Shown one piece after another: positions 28,089-37,278 of a DNA stretch of 64,000 nt; within the stretch, counting starts at the first letter, position 1; the number at the start of each line of letters is the position of its first letter. This DNA is from Cellulophaga sp. RHA19. Lineage in GTDB: Bacteria; Bacteroidota; Bacteroidia; Flavobacteriales; Flavobacteriaceae. The notes beneath the pieces are model-generated. The model did not search any database and was not told the origin of the DNA. It was given only the letters and a program-made list of their open reading frames with translations. Location: NCBI RefSeq assembly GCF_002813425.1, contig NZ_PHUL01000001.1, positions 3,231,001-3,295,000 on the forward strand, given 5' to 3'. Made by a program: the position numbers and the translations under genes.

Positions 28089-31000
28089 TTAGTTTTGAGG
28101 CATTTTTTTATTTTCCTCTACTTTTAGCTCTTCTTCTTTACGTGCTTTTTTAGGAAAAATTTTAGTCATCAACTCTTTAAATGTATCAAAATCTACTTGA
28201 TAACTTAAACCAACTCCTTGTGTGTACCCTTGACGTTCTGCTAAAAATTGCTGAATCTCGTTTTCTCTATTAAATACTTTAGCACTAAGTGTACCTTTAT
28301 CATTTAAAATAATTTGCACTTCCATATCACCAGCAACAACAGACTCGCCTACACCACCTACAGGAACACCAAACTTACCATTAAATAATATACGCTCTCC
28401 TAACTTTGTAGATACAGTAACACCTACTCTATTTTCTGTTTGTATGGCATTAGGGTTTAAGTTTCCTTGCTCGTAAACTATACCTAAATCTAAATTTTCT
28501 CCGTTACTTTTAAAAACAGAATTTAATAACCCAGATGCTGTTTGAGTTAAATTACCACTTAACGCTGTTGCATTTAAACCACTTTCTTCATTTACAAATG
28601 TACCTTGCATTAATAAGTAAAATGCATTGTTTTGCTCAAAATTATGGTCTAATAGTCTATATTCTAATTCGGATTTTACTATTGAACTAGTACTTGGAAA
28701 CTCTATATTAAAATCTACTTCAGTTTTTTCTAACGGCCCTACCAAACTAACAACAACATCTACAGGTATACGGTTTGTATAGTTAGAGTTATCTAATAAA
28801 GGTGCTGGGTTAGCATCTAAAGAATAAATTGCGCGCATATTAACCTCTGCGTTTAAAGGTGAGCCATCCCAAATAATTGTACCTCCAGGCTCCACAGTGA
28901 ATTTACGATTTATTATACCTCCGTATTTATAATTATACTCACCTGTAGCTACAGCAAATTCGCCATACATATTAAATTTATCGTTGGTATTAATCTCCAT
29001 TAATATAGTACCACCACCAGTACCTTTTAAGGAGCTTTTTGTACTAGGATCTATTACTATTTCTACTTCAGCCTCTGGCGTAACATCCAAGTCAAACATA
29101 AGTTCTAGGCCTTCATACTTTTGCAACTCTCTATTTTTTTCTTCTTCTGTTTTTTTAGTGACAAAATTTATAAAACTATAATCGCCAACTGCTGCAACAT
29201 CACTTAAAGGTATTTTTAAAGAAGTTCCCTTAGCTGTAGCTCCTATAACGTCTATATTTAATGCCTTGGTAGAACCGTAAATTCTACCTGTACCATTTAA
29301 ATATCCTGTACCGTAATACAAACTCTCTTCTGTATAGTCTGTATTTAATATTAGAAAACGATTGTTGTTTGTATTTACTTTTAAATCTAAATCCCAAGCT
29401 GCAAAATCTTTATGACCAATAGTACCATCTAAAGTTGCGCTTGTATTTTTAACTACATCAGTTAGTTGTATGTTTTCAAAGTCAAAAGTTTGCTTGTATA
29501 GATTTACTACAGAATTTTTTCCAAAGCTATAATCTACATTTAAGTACTCTATACCCAAACCTGCATTATTTAGTAGTAATTTACCATTAATATCTGGGTT
29601 ACTTAAACGCTCTGTAATTTTAGCTTTACCACTTATAGAGCCTCTAATATTAGATATTATACCTTCTCCTAAGTTAGAAAAAGGTTCCATTAAAAAATCT
29701 GCAAATTCTACGTCTAAGTCTGCTGTAGGTATATTATTATTGTTATTAATTTTACCCATTACAATTAACCTATCTTCTCCCTTGTTACGCAAGTGTGTTT
29801 CTACATCAAAAGAAGTTAAATCATCATTACCAACAATTTCTACACCCAAATTACCTAGTCTAATATCATTAACGGTAAAATCTGTCATTGTTAAATTACT
29901 AGAAGGCAAATACTTGCCTTCTTCTTGGTAAATATTTAAAGAACCGTTTACCTCCCCTTTAAGATCTATATTTTTTAAAGCAGGAGTTATTTTATGTAAA
30001 GACACATCATTAAATTCTAACAATAAATCTTTATAAGTAGAATCTATCACCTTACCACTTAAACGTATTTGCTCATTAGCATTGTTATTAAATACAATTT
30101 CTTTAATATCTATACTATCTAATGTTCTATTAACAATTACTTTGTTTTTCTTATCTCTATTTTTATTGACAACCCACTCATTTCCCTTTAGTAAAATAGA
30201 AGAACGTTTAAGACCTATTACAGATCTATTGTCTTTATTAAATGTGTGATAAAAGTTTAAAAAATAGTTATCATCATACCCACGACCACCTGCAAATTCT
30301 GTTCTAAAAAACAGTGTATCTTTTAACTTGGTATTTATCAGTTTAAAATCTTTAACATCATAAAAATTAGTTGATGCATCATTTACTGATATAAAAGTAT
30401 TGAAAAGCGGATTTTTATTATCAATCTTTACATTAATACTGTCTAGTTTGTTACCAAAAGCTTCAATTTTTGGCGACTTAAATGTAAGTTTAAAATCACC
30501 CTCATCTGCAACTACTTTACCCCTAATAAATGTATTGGAACCAAACTTTACTTCAGGAAAAAATACGTCTACAATTTTATTATAAATATTAAATTTAAAG
30601 TCTACTTTTTGCCCTTTGGATATCTCAAACGGTCTATAATTGGTATAAATACTACCAATAGAGTTTTGTATAAGCTTATCTAACTCATTTACTTTAAAAT
30701 TACCTTCTAAATAACCAGTTATAATGTCTGGAGAATTAATGGTTATTTTACGCAGAGAGTCGGTCTCAAAATTAGAAGTAACTTCAAAATCTTCAAAATA
30801 ATAGGTATCGTTTTTATTTTGATAACTAGTTTCTCTAAACTTTATAGCTCCAACAATATTATCTAGTGTATTACCTGTAATATCCATATTAATATTACCC
30901 TTAAAAACAGAAACGCTATCATTAATAAAATTTAAAGCCTTAAAATTAGCGTGGTCTACAGAAGCTATAAAATCAAATGTATTATTAGCTGATGAAAAAT

Positions 31001-32471
31001 CTGCTAAACCTTTAAAATTTAGTTTTAAATTAGGATCGTTACTAATTAAAGCGCCATCAAAAAACTGTTCTTTTAACGTACCAGAAACTACTTTTATATT
31101 TTTGTAGGTGTATTTGTTAAAATAAATACTATAAACCTCTCCAGTTATTTCTGTGTTCATAGTTTCTGCAACAAAACCTTTACCATCTACATTAATATCT
31201 ACTGTTGCTTTACCAACTGTATTGTTATCTAAAAACTTACCTAAATCAAAATCTATAAGTGATATAAACCCGTGGTAGTTTGCATTATCTATATTATTAA
31301 TATTGGTAAGTTCTACATCAGAATAACTACTACCTATAGCTGTGTTTATATTTACTTTAGCTTTTACTAAAGTTTCTGTAATAGAGGTTGTTCCCCTAAC
31401 CGTAAACTGACCAAATTTTGCAAATGAAGATGGTAACACATTACCAAGTATGTTTGGCAACAGAGAACGTAACTCATAATAACTAGTAGTTACACTTTTC
31501 ATATCTGCATCTATAACATATGGCTTGCTTAAAGTAAATAGGTTTTTAAAGTTAAAATCTCCTCTAACACCTGTATTATCAGAAAAAAGCATTAATCTTT
31601 TTGTAGTAAGATCGTTTAAAACACCACTAACATTTGTAGACAAACTAACTTTTTTACCACTACCAAACTGGTTGTAAAGCATATTTATATCATCTAAAGC
31701 AACTTCAGAATCTGTAAAATTGGCATCTATTTGTACTTTATTTATAAAATCTTTAAAGTCTTTACGGTCATAATTAAAAACTAAATTCCCTTTTAAGTCA
31801 GACTCCTTTGTTTTTATCTGCAACGCATCAAACCTCATTTGTGTTCTAGAGTATTTAAATGCTGTGGTTAGGTTTTCAACCTTTGGTCCTCTTCTACTTG
31901 TAAACGTAAGTGTGTTAATTTGTGTAGACACATCTGGACCTAGAATTAAAAAATCTGTTGCACCTATATTTAAATTTTTAAAATCTAACTGCTTTGGCTT
32001 TTCTAAATTCTCATTAATTAATTGAAATCTACTATTACCAATATTTACATTACCAGAAACCATTTTAAAAGGTTTAGCTCCTTTGGCTCTAGGTTTTTTA
32101 TTATCTAACTTATCTATAAAAATCTCTAAATTAGAGGCGCTTTGTCCCTTGTATGTTTTTAATTTTAAATGAAGGTTATCTACGTCTATATCTCCAAACT
32201 CTAACTGCCCTTTAATTAAATTATTAATATCTAGAATAGATGTTGTTAAATCTCCAATGTAAAAAAGAGTATCTTTTTGTTCATCTGCCGCATAAATTCC
32301 TTTTGCAGATGTATTCCAAGTAATTAAATTAACCTTAAGCTTGTCTATATTTAAATTAGTGCCATATTCTTTATTAATATTATTTGTGGCATAATTAGCT
32401 AAACGAGTTTGCACAGATGACAACGAGAAAATAAAGGTCGCTAAAAGACAAAGCAGTAATAAAACCAACAA
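28089..32471 (-). CDS. tamB: Translocation and assembly module TamB family protein
   Basis: The 1460-residue protein has an N-terminal hydrophobic anchor, then a very long run of beta-strand repeats, and a C-terminal DUF490/TamB domain (GGIINRKFTVEPGGTIIWDGSPL, NAEVNMRAIYSLDANPAP, and a basic, Lys-rich tail). Proteins of this kind bridge the inner and outer membranes and move phospholipid or help insert outer membrane proteins. The only in-frame ordinary start is TTG at 32471, which leaves an anchor without its basic flank. The upstream in-frame codons encode KKLFKILLRI, a typical positive flank, but start at ATC (32504). A true start at 32504 would give 1471 residues. It is divergent from tsaD. 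Confidence 0.88.
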   Translation of the reverse strand: MLVLLLLCLLATFIFSLSSVQTRLANYATNNINKEYGTNLNIDKLKVNLITWNTSAKGIYAADEQKDTLFYIGDLTTSILDINNLIKGQLEFGDIDVDNLHLKLKTYKGQSASNLEIFIDKLDNKKPRAKGAKPFKMVSGNVNIGNSRFQLINENLEKPKQLDFKNLNIGATDFLILGPDVSTQINTLTFTSRRGPKVENLTTAFKYSRTQMRFDALQIKTKESDLKGNLVFNYDRKDFKDFINKVQIDANFTDSEVALDDINMLYNQFGSGKKVSLSTNVSGVLNDLTTKRLMLFSDNTGVRGDFNFKNLFTLSKPYVIDADMKSVTTSYYELRSLLPNILGNVLPSSFAKFGQFTVRGTTSITETLVKAKVNINTAIGSSYSDVELTNINNIDNANYHGFISLIDFDLGKFLDNNTVGKATVDINVDGKGFVAETMNTEITGEVYSIYFNKYTYKNIKVVSGTLKEQFFDGALISNDPNLKLNFKGLADFSSANNTFDFIASVDHANFKALNFINDSVSVFKGNINMDITGNTLDNIVGAIKFRETSYQNKNDTYYFEDFEVTSNFETDSLRKITINSPDIITGYLEGNFKVNELDKLIQNSIGSIYTNYRPFEISKGQKVDFKFNIYNKIVDVFFPEVKFGSNTFIRGKVVADEGDFKLTFKSPKIEAFGNKLDSINVKIDNKNPLFNTFISVNDASTNFYDVKDFKLINTKLKDTLFFRTEFAGGRGYDDNYFLNFYHTFNKDNRSVIGLKRSSILLKGNEWVVNKNRDKKNKVIVNRTLDSIDIKEIVFNNNANEQIRLSGKVIDSTYKDLLLEFNDVSLHKITPALKNIDLKGEVNGSLNIYQEEGKYLPSSNLTMTDFTVNDIRLGNLGVEIVGNDDLTSFDVETHLRNKGEDRLIVMGKINNNNNIPTADLDVEFADFLMEPFSNLGEGIISNIRGSISGKAKITERLSNPDINGKLLLNNAGLGIEYLNVDYSFGKNSVVNLYKQTFDFENIQLTDVVKNTSATLDGTIGHKDFAAWDLDLKVNTNNNRFLILNTDYTEESLYYGTGYLNGTGRIYGSTKALNIDVIGATAKGTSLKIPLSDVAAVGDYSFINFVTKKTEEEKNRELQKYEGLELMFDLDVTPEAEVEIVIDPSTKSSLKGTGGGTILMEINTNDKFNMYGEFAVATGEYNYKYGGIINRKFTVEPGGTIIWDGSPLNAEVNMRAIYSLDANPAPLLDNSNYTNRIPVDVVVSLVGPLEKTEVDFNIEFPSTSSIVKSELEYRLLDHNFEQNNAFYLLMQGTFVNEESGLNATALSGNLTQTASGLLNSVFKSNGENLDLGIVYEQGNLNPNAIQTENRVGVTVSTKLGERILFNGKFGVPVGGVGESVVAGDMEVQIILNDKGTLSAKVFNRENEIQQFLAERQGYTQGVGLSYQVDFDTFKELMTKIFPKKARKEEELKVEENKKMPQN

Positions 32472-32518
32472 TATTCTTAGTAGTATTTTAAATAATTTTT
32501 TGATAGCCCTTTATGTTT

Positions 32519-32526
32519 TACCTTTG
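32519..32526 (+). promoter_or_regulatory. Promoter -7 element of tsaD
   Basis: TACCTTTG matches TAnnTTTG. A TTTG ending at 32502 lies 16 bases upstream, close to the normal -33 spacing. The position inside the longest possible tsaD frame shows that the TTG at 32500 is promoter DNA and that translation starts downstream, at GTG 32554. Confidence 0.5.
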
Positions 32527-32544
32527 TTACTTCAATATTTATTC

Positions 32545-32552
32545 CAAAAATA
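32545..32552 (-). promoter_or_regulatory. Candidate -7 promoter element of tamB
   Basis: On the minus strand TATTTTTG matches TAnnTTTG. It predicts a transcript start near 32538, about 34 nt before the ATC codon at 32504. It sits directly next to the tsaD start codon, so the two divergent promoters interlock. Confidence 0.45.
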
Positions 32553-32553
32553 C

Positions 32554-33582
32554 GTGGAAAAAAACAATATCTATATACTTGCAATAGAATCTTCTTGTGA
32601 CGATACGTCTGCTGCCGTTTTACACAATAGTAAAATGCTTAGCAATGTGGTTGCTACGCAAAAGATTCATGAAGAATACGGTGGTGTTGTTCCCGAGCTA
32701 GCCTCTAGAGCACACCAACAAAATATTGTACCTGTGGTGCACCAAGCCTTAGCTAAGGCAAATATCAACAAAAAAGACTTATCTGCAATAGCTTTTACAA
32801 GAGGACCAGGATTAATGGGATCTTTGCTTGTAGGCACCTCTTTTGCTAAATCTTTAGCTCTTGGTTTAGACATACCTTTAATAGAGGTAAACCATATGCA
32901 GGCACATATTTTGGCCCATTTTATTGATAATGAAACAGGTAAAAAGCCAGAATTCCCTTTTATAGGGATGACAATTAGCGGCGGACACACACAAATTGTG
33001 TTGGTTAAAAGCTATTTTGATATGGAAATTCTAGGTCAAACTCTAGATGATGCCGTTGGTGAAGCTTTTGACAAAAGTGCTAAAATTTTGGGTTTACCTT
33101 ACCCTGGCGGGCCATTAATAGACAAATATGCACAGTTAGGTAATCCAAAAGCATTTCCTTTTCCTAAATCTAAAGTAGGTGAATTAAATTTTAGTTTTAG
33201 CGGTTTTAAAACAAGTGTACTCTATTTTATACAAAGAGAAACACAAAAAAACCCTAATTTTATTGCAGAAAATTTAAATGATATTTGTGCATCTATACAG
33301 TATACAATAATTAATGTGTTGCTAACAAAGCTAAAAAAAGCAGTTACACAAACTGGTGTTAAGCAAATTGCAATTGGCGGTGGCGTGTCTGCAAATTCTG
33401 GTATTAGAAAAGTGTTACAAGAAGCAGAACAAAAACATGGTTGGAAAACCTTTATACCACCTTTTCAATTCTGTACAGACAATGCTGCAATGATTGGTAT
33501 AGTTGGTTATTTAAAGTACAAGGAAGAATTATTTTCTACACAAGAAATAACAGCAAAAGCACGTTACGTAATTAACGAATAA
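32554..33582 (+). CDS. tsaD: tRNA N6-adenosine threonylcarbamoyltransferase
   Basis: From the GTG at 32554 the protein is 342 residues, the normal TsaD length, and starts with the conserved ILAIESSCDDTSAAV. The metal ligands H114 and H118 are in NHMQAH, the substrate loop ISGGHTQIVLV follows, then DDAVGEAFDKSAKILGLPYPGG and the C-terminal GGGVSANSG and FCTDNAAMI motifs. TsaD, with TsaB and TsaE, transfers threonylcarbamoyl to A37 of ANN-decoding tRNAs. An upstream in-frame TTG (32500) would add 18 residues with no family match and overlaps a promoter, so it is rejected. The gene heads a plus-strand run through rsmE, the DUF4159 gene and the permease. Confidence 0.95.
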   Translation: MEKNNIYILAIESSCDDTSAAVLHNSKMLSNVVATQKIHEEYGGVVPELASRAHQQNIVPVVHQALAKANINKKDLSAIAFTRGPGLMGSLLVGTSFAKSLALGLDIPLIEVNHMQAHILAHFIDNETGKKPEFPFIGMTISGGHTQIVLVKSYFDMEILGQTLDDAVGEAFDKSAKILGLPYPGGPLIDKYAQLGNPKAFPFPKSKVGELNFSFSGFKTSVLYFIQRETQKNPNFIAENLNDICASIQYTIINVLLTKLKKAVTQTGVKQIAIGGGVSANSGIRKVLQEAEQKHGWKTFIPPFQFCTDNAAMIGIVGYLKYKEELFSTQEITAKARYVINE

Positions 33583-33612
33583 ATAAAAACAGTAACCTAA
33601 TTAATATATTTT

Positions 33613-34320
33613 ATGCAATTATTTTATAACAGCACTTTAGATAACAGTATTTCTCAATTTGTTTTTTCTCCGGAAGAAAGCAAACATATTGTAAAAGTGC
33701 TACGTAAGGTAGAAGGAGATGAATTGTACATTACAAATGGTAAAGGCTATTTATTTACTGCTAAAATAATGGTTGCTGATATTAAAAAATGTAAAGCACA
33801 AATTACATCTAAAGAAAAAAAACACAGGCCAATGCATTGGATGCATATAGCTGTTGCTCCTACTAAAATGAATGATAGGTTTGAGTGGTTTTTAGAAAAA
33901 GCAACTGAAATTGGTGTAGATGAAATTACGCCTATTATTTGTGACCACTCTGAACGTAAAGTTTTAAAGTTAGAACGTATGGAGAAAGTTTTACAATCTG
34001 CAATGAAACAGTCTTTACAAACCTATTTACCAAAATTAAATGCTCCTGTTCCTTTTTCTGAATTTGTAAAAAAAGAACATAAAGATTTGCTGTTTATTGC
34101 CCACTGTGAAGAAGAAGAAAAGGCAGAACTAAAAAGAAGAGTAGCTGCAGATAAAGATGTTACCGTATTAATTGGTCCAGAAGGAGATTTCTCTGAGTCT
34201 GAAATTACACAAGCTTATGAAAATGGTTTTGTTCCTGTATCTTTAGGTAAAAACAGATTACGTACAGAAACAGCCGCTATAGTTGCTTGTACTACTGTTG
34301 CAATGATAAACAACGGATAA
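33613..34320 (+). CDS. rsmE: 16S rRNA (uracil(1498)-N(3))-methyltransferase
   Basis: The 235-residue SPOUT methyltransferase has the RsmE features: an N-terminal PUA-like part (ESKHIVKVLRKVEGDEL), KMNDRFEWFLEKATEIGVDEI, the SAM-binding knot IGPEGDFSESEI, and the closing SLGKNRLRTETAAI. It methylates U1498 of 16S rRNA. It starts 30 bp after tsaD and is on the same strand, so both translation-related genes are probably co-transcribed. The next gene starts 26 bp later. Confidence 0.95.
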   Translation: MQLFYNSTLDNSISQFVFSPEESKHIVKVLRKVEGDELYITNGKGYLFTAKIMVADIKKCKAQITSKEKKHRPMHWMHIAVAPTKMNDRFEWFLEKATEIGVDEITPIICDHSERKVLKLERMEKVLQSAMKQSLQTYLPKLNAPVPFSEFVKKEHKDLLFIAHCEEEEKAELKRRVAADKDVTVLIGPEGDFSESEITQAYENGFVPVSLGKNRLRTETAAIVACTTVAMINNG

Positions 34321-34346
34321 ATTACTTTTTAAATAACCATAATTTT

Positions 34347-34997
34347 ATGAAAAAAATAGCAACTCTATGTTTGTTTCTTTTACTAGCTTTTATGACAAAG
34401 TTACAAGCCCAAGAAATTGCTATTCTAAAATATAATGGTGGCGGAGATTGGTACGCTAACCCTACTGCTCTACCCAATTTAATTGCATTTTGTAATAAAG
34501 AGATAGCAACCAAAATAAATTCTAAACCACAAACTGTAGAGGTGGGTAATATTGGTATTTTTCAATATCCTTTTTTACATATGACAGGGCACGGAAACGT
34601 TGTTTTTTCTAATGAAGAAGCAGAAAACTTAAAAACCTACTTACTATCTGGTGGGTTTTTACATATAGATGATAACTACGGTATGGAACCGTATATTAGA
34701 AAAGAAATAGCTAAATTATTTCCTAATAAAAAGCTTGAAGAGTTAGGCGCAAATCACCCTATTTTTAATCAGAAATTTAAATTTAAAGATGGTTTACCTA
34801 AAATACACGAACATAACGGAAAAAGACCACAAGCTTTTGGCATAACTCACAATAATAGACTTATATTGCTATTTACTTTAGAGAGCGATTTAGGTGATGG
34901 ATGGGAAGACCCAGAAGTACATAACGATGGTCCTAAAGTACGAGAAAAAGCACTGCAAATGGGTGCTAATATTATAAAATACGTTTTTAATAACTAA
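34347..34997 (+). CDS. DUF4159 domain protein, exported
   Basis: From ATG 34347 the protein is 216 residues with a signal peptide ending near LQAQ. The mature part matches DUF4159: KYNGGGDWYANP near the start, FPFLHMTGHGNV-like (YPFLHMTGHGNVVF), LLSGGFLHIDDNYG and LGANHPIF. The fold resembles class I glutamine amidotransferase-like domains, as in the gliding and aerotolerance-linked BatA-type proteins, but no function is established. A longer frame from 34287 overlaps rsmE and lacks the signal peptide, so it is rejected. It sits between rsmE and the AI-2E-type permease with 6 bp to the latter. Confidence 0.85.
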   Translation: MKKIATLCLFLLLAFMTKLQAQEIAILKYNGGGDWYANPTALPNLIAFCNKEIATKINSKPQTVEVGNIGIFQYPFLHMTGHGNVVFSNEEAENLKTYLLSGGFLHIDDNYGMEPYIRKEIAKLFPNKKLEELGANHPIFNQKFKFKDGLPKIHEHNGKRPQAFGITHNNRLILLFTLESDLGDGWEDPEVHNDGPKVREKALQMGANIIKYVFNN

Positions 34998-35003
34998 GTA
35001 TAA

Positions 35004-36092
35004 ATGAAAGCAAAAACAATAGCAGATGGTATTTTACGTGCATTGGGCATTATAGTAGGTATACTATTACTTTGCTTTTTTTTATATAAAATTAGTTCTG
35101 TTTTAGTCTATATATCTATTGCTGCCGTAGCTTCTTTAATTGGCAGACCTATTGTTTTATTTTTGCGCGATAAATTAAAGTTTAACAACACCTTAGCCGT
35201 TATTATTACAATGTTGTTTTTAATAGGTATTGTTGGTGGTATAATTGCACTTTTTATTCCGCTTATTATTCAGCAAGGACATAATTTAGCGTTATTAGAT
35301 ATTAACCAACTACAAGGAAACATACAAGATTTATATACAGAGATTGTAAATTACTTTGGTGTAAGCACTAGCGAGCTTGAAGAAAACGTAAAGTCATCAA
35401 ACTTTTTAACAAGTCTAGATTTTGCTTTTATTCCAGATTTTCTAAACTCTCTTATAGGTGTACTTGGCAGTTTAAGTATTGGTCTGTTTTCTGTTTTATT
35501 TATCACTTTTTTCTTTTTAAAAGATCGTAAATTATTTAGTGACGGACTATTAATGTTAACGCCTCAAAACAAAGAAGGAAGATTTAAAAAATCTATGGAT
35601 ACCATAAGTAGTCTACTATCTAGATATTTTGTTGGATTGGTTTTTCAGATACTAATATTATTTGTTATTTATACCATTGTTTTACTAGTTGTAGGTATAG
35701 AAAATGCCATTGTAATAGCATTTTTATGCGCTTTATTAAACTTAATACCATATGTAGGACCCATTATTGGTGGCGCTTTAATGGTTACACTTACAATGTC
35801 TAGCAACTTAGGCGAAAGCTTTAGCGATGTTATTTTACCAAAAACAGGCTATGTAATGATTGGTTTTATTATTGGGCAGTTAGTAGATAATTTCTTTTCG
35901 CAACCTTTTATATTTTCAAGTAGTGTAAAATCTCATCCATTAGAAATTTTTCTAGTTATAATTATTGGTGGTTTACTTTTTGGTATCACTGGGATGATTA
36001 TTGCTGTACCTGGTTACACTGCAATTAAAGTAATTTTAAAAGAATTTTTTGCAGAAAACAAGATTGTAAAATCTATGACAAAAAATTTATAG
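35004..36092 (+). CDS. AI-2E family transporter (PerM-like permease)
   Basis: The 362-residue integral membrane protein has about eight hydrophobic segments and the family core: a LNLIPYVGPIIGG motif near residue 245, a central soluble loop, and a C-terminal ISSSVKSHPLEIFLV-like segment (SSSVKSHPLEIFLVIIIGG) with the GITGMIIAVP motif. The family includes TqsA and many sodium or proton antiporters. The AI-2 name comes from one member and does not show a quorum-sensing role here. It lies 6 bp after the DUF4159 gene and 7 bp before the methyltransferase gene, so it is in the same operon. Confidence 0.85.
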   Translation: MKAKTIADGILRALGIIVGILLLCFFLYKISSVLVYISIAAVASLIGRPIVLFLRDKLKFNNTLAVIITMLFLIGIVGGIIALFIPLIIQQGHNLALLDINQLQGNIQDLYTEIVNYFGVSTSELEENVKSSNFLTSLDFAFIPDFLNSLIGVLGSLSIGLFSVLFITFFFLKDRKLFSDGLLMLTPQNKEGRFKKSMDTISSLLSRYFVGLVFQILILFVIYTIVLLVVGIENAIVIAFLCALLNLIPYVGPIIGGALMVTLTMSSNLGESFSDVILPKTGYVMIGFIIGQLVDNFFSQPFIFSSSVKSHPLEIFLVIIIGGLLFGITGMIIAVPGYTAIKVILKEFFAENKIVKSMTKNL

Positions 36093-36099
36093 TTTTAGT

Positions 36100-37278
36100 T
36101 TGAATACCGCTATTTTACATACCAACGTACAAAATTTTATTGCTGAAAATTTAGAAACAGACATTATGCCTATTCTACTTAAAAAAGATACATTTAACGA
36201 TGTAACCAATAAAGAATTAGCAGCACAAATTGAAGCTAAAAACAAGTGTAAAAGCAAACTACCAACGTGGTTTACAACGCCAAATATCTATTATCCCAAC
36301 AAGTTAAACATAGAGCAAACCTCATCAGAAAAAACAGCTACATACAAGGCCTCCCTAGTAAAAGGAAAAACGCTTATAGACCTTACCGGTGGCTTAGGAG
36401 TAGATTGCTTTTATTTTGCTAAAAAAATAGCTTTAGTTCACCATTGCGAAATTTCTGAAAACGTATCTAAAATAGCAGCACACAATTTTAAAACTTTAGG
36501 TGTAAAAAATATTAATACATGCAGTGAAAATGGGATAGATCATTTAAAAAACACAGATTTATTTTTTGATTGGGTTTACATAGATCCATCTAGAAGAAAT
36601 GATGCCAAAGGAAAAGTGTTTTTTTTAGAAGATTGTTTACCAAACGTACCAGAACATTTAGATTTAATTTTTAGCAAAGCTGATAATATACTTATAAAAA
36701 CATCTCCGTTATTAGATTTTTCAGTTGGTATAAAATCATTACAAAATGTAAAAGAAATACACGTTGTTGCACTTAATAATGATGTAAAAGAATTGCTTTG
36801 GGTTTTAGAGAAAGACTATACAGGAGACATACATATTAAAACCATAAATCTAACTAAAACTGAAGATTTGGTTTTCTCTTTTAATTATACTAATGAAAAA
36901 GAGGCTGTATTTACCTATAGTGAACCTCAACAATACATTTATGAACCTAATTCTGCTATTTTAAAAGCAGGAGCATTTAAGTCTGTAGCAGCACATTATA
37001 AATTACACAAATTGCATGAGCATACCCATTTGTACACCTCTAATGACTTAATAGATTTTGCTGGGAGATGTTTTAAAGTTGAAACACAAATTGTATTTAA
37101 TAAAAAAGAAATTCAGCACTTACAACTAACAAAAGCAAACATTACCACACGTAACTTTCCAGAAAGTGTAGCTAATATTCGCAAAAAATTTAAAATAAAA
37201 GAAGGCGGTAATATTTACTTATTTTTTACAACAGACTGCAATAACAAAAAAGTTGTTTTATTGTGTAGCAAAGCTTAA
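36100..37278 (+). CDS. Class I SAM-dependent methyltransferase with THUMP-like domain
   Basis: The 392-residue protein starts at TTG, 7 bp after the permease gene. The SAM motif is LIDLTGGLGVDCFYFAK, followed by a DPSRRNDAKGKVFFLEDC segment that corresponds to the N/DPP-type catalytic region, and a C-terminal THUMP-like part (about 290-390). Proteins like this are widespread in Bacteroidetes. Their RNA target is not established, although the THUMP-like part suggests an RNA substrate. The gene overlaps the end of the converging esterase gene by 4 bp, so both stop codons share bases. Confidence 0.82.
   Translation: MNTAILHTNVQNFIAENLETDIMPILLKKDTFNDVTNKELAAQIEAKNKCKSKLPTWFTTPNIYYPNKLNIEQTSSEKTATYKASLVKGKTLIDLTGGLGVDCFYFAKKIALVHHCEISENVSKIAAHNFKTLGVKNINTCSENGIDHLKNTDLFFDWVYIDPSRRNDAKGKVFFLEDCLPNVPEHLDLIFSKADNILIKTSPLLDFSVGIKSLQNVKEIHVVALNNDVKELLWVLEKDYTGDIHIKTINLTKTEDLVFSFNYTNEKEAVFTYSEPQQYIYEPNSAILKAGAFKSVAAHYKLHKLHEHTHLYTSNDLIDFAGRCFKVETQIVFNKKEIQHLQLTKANITTRNFPESVANIRKKFKIKEGGNIYLFFTTDCNNKKVVLLCSKA

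Noticed and set aside
34287..34346. Longer N-terminus of the DUF4159 protein
   Set aside because: It overlaps the end of rsmE and hides a clean signal peptide that begins at ATG 34347.
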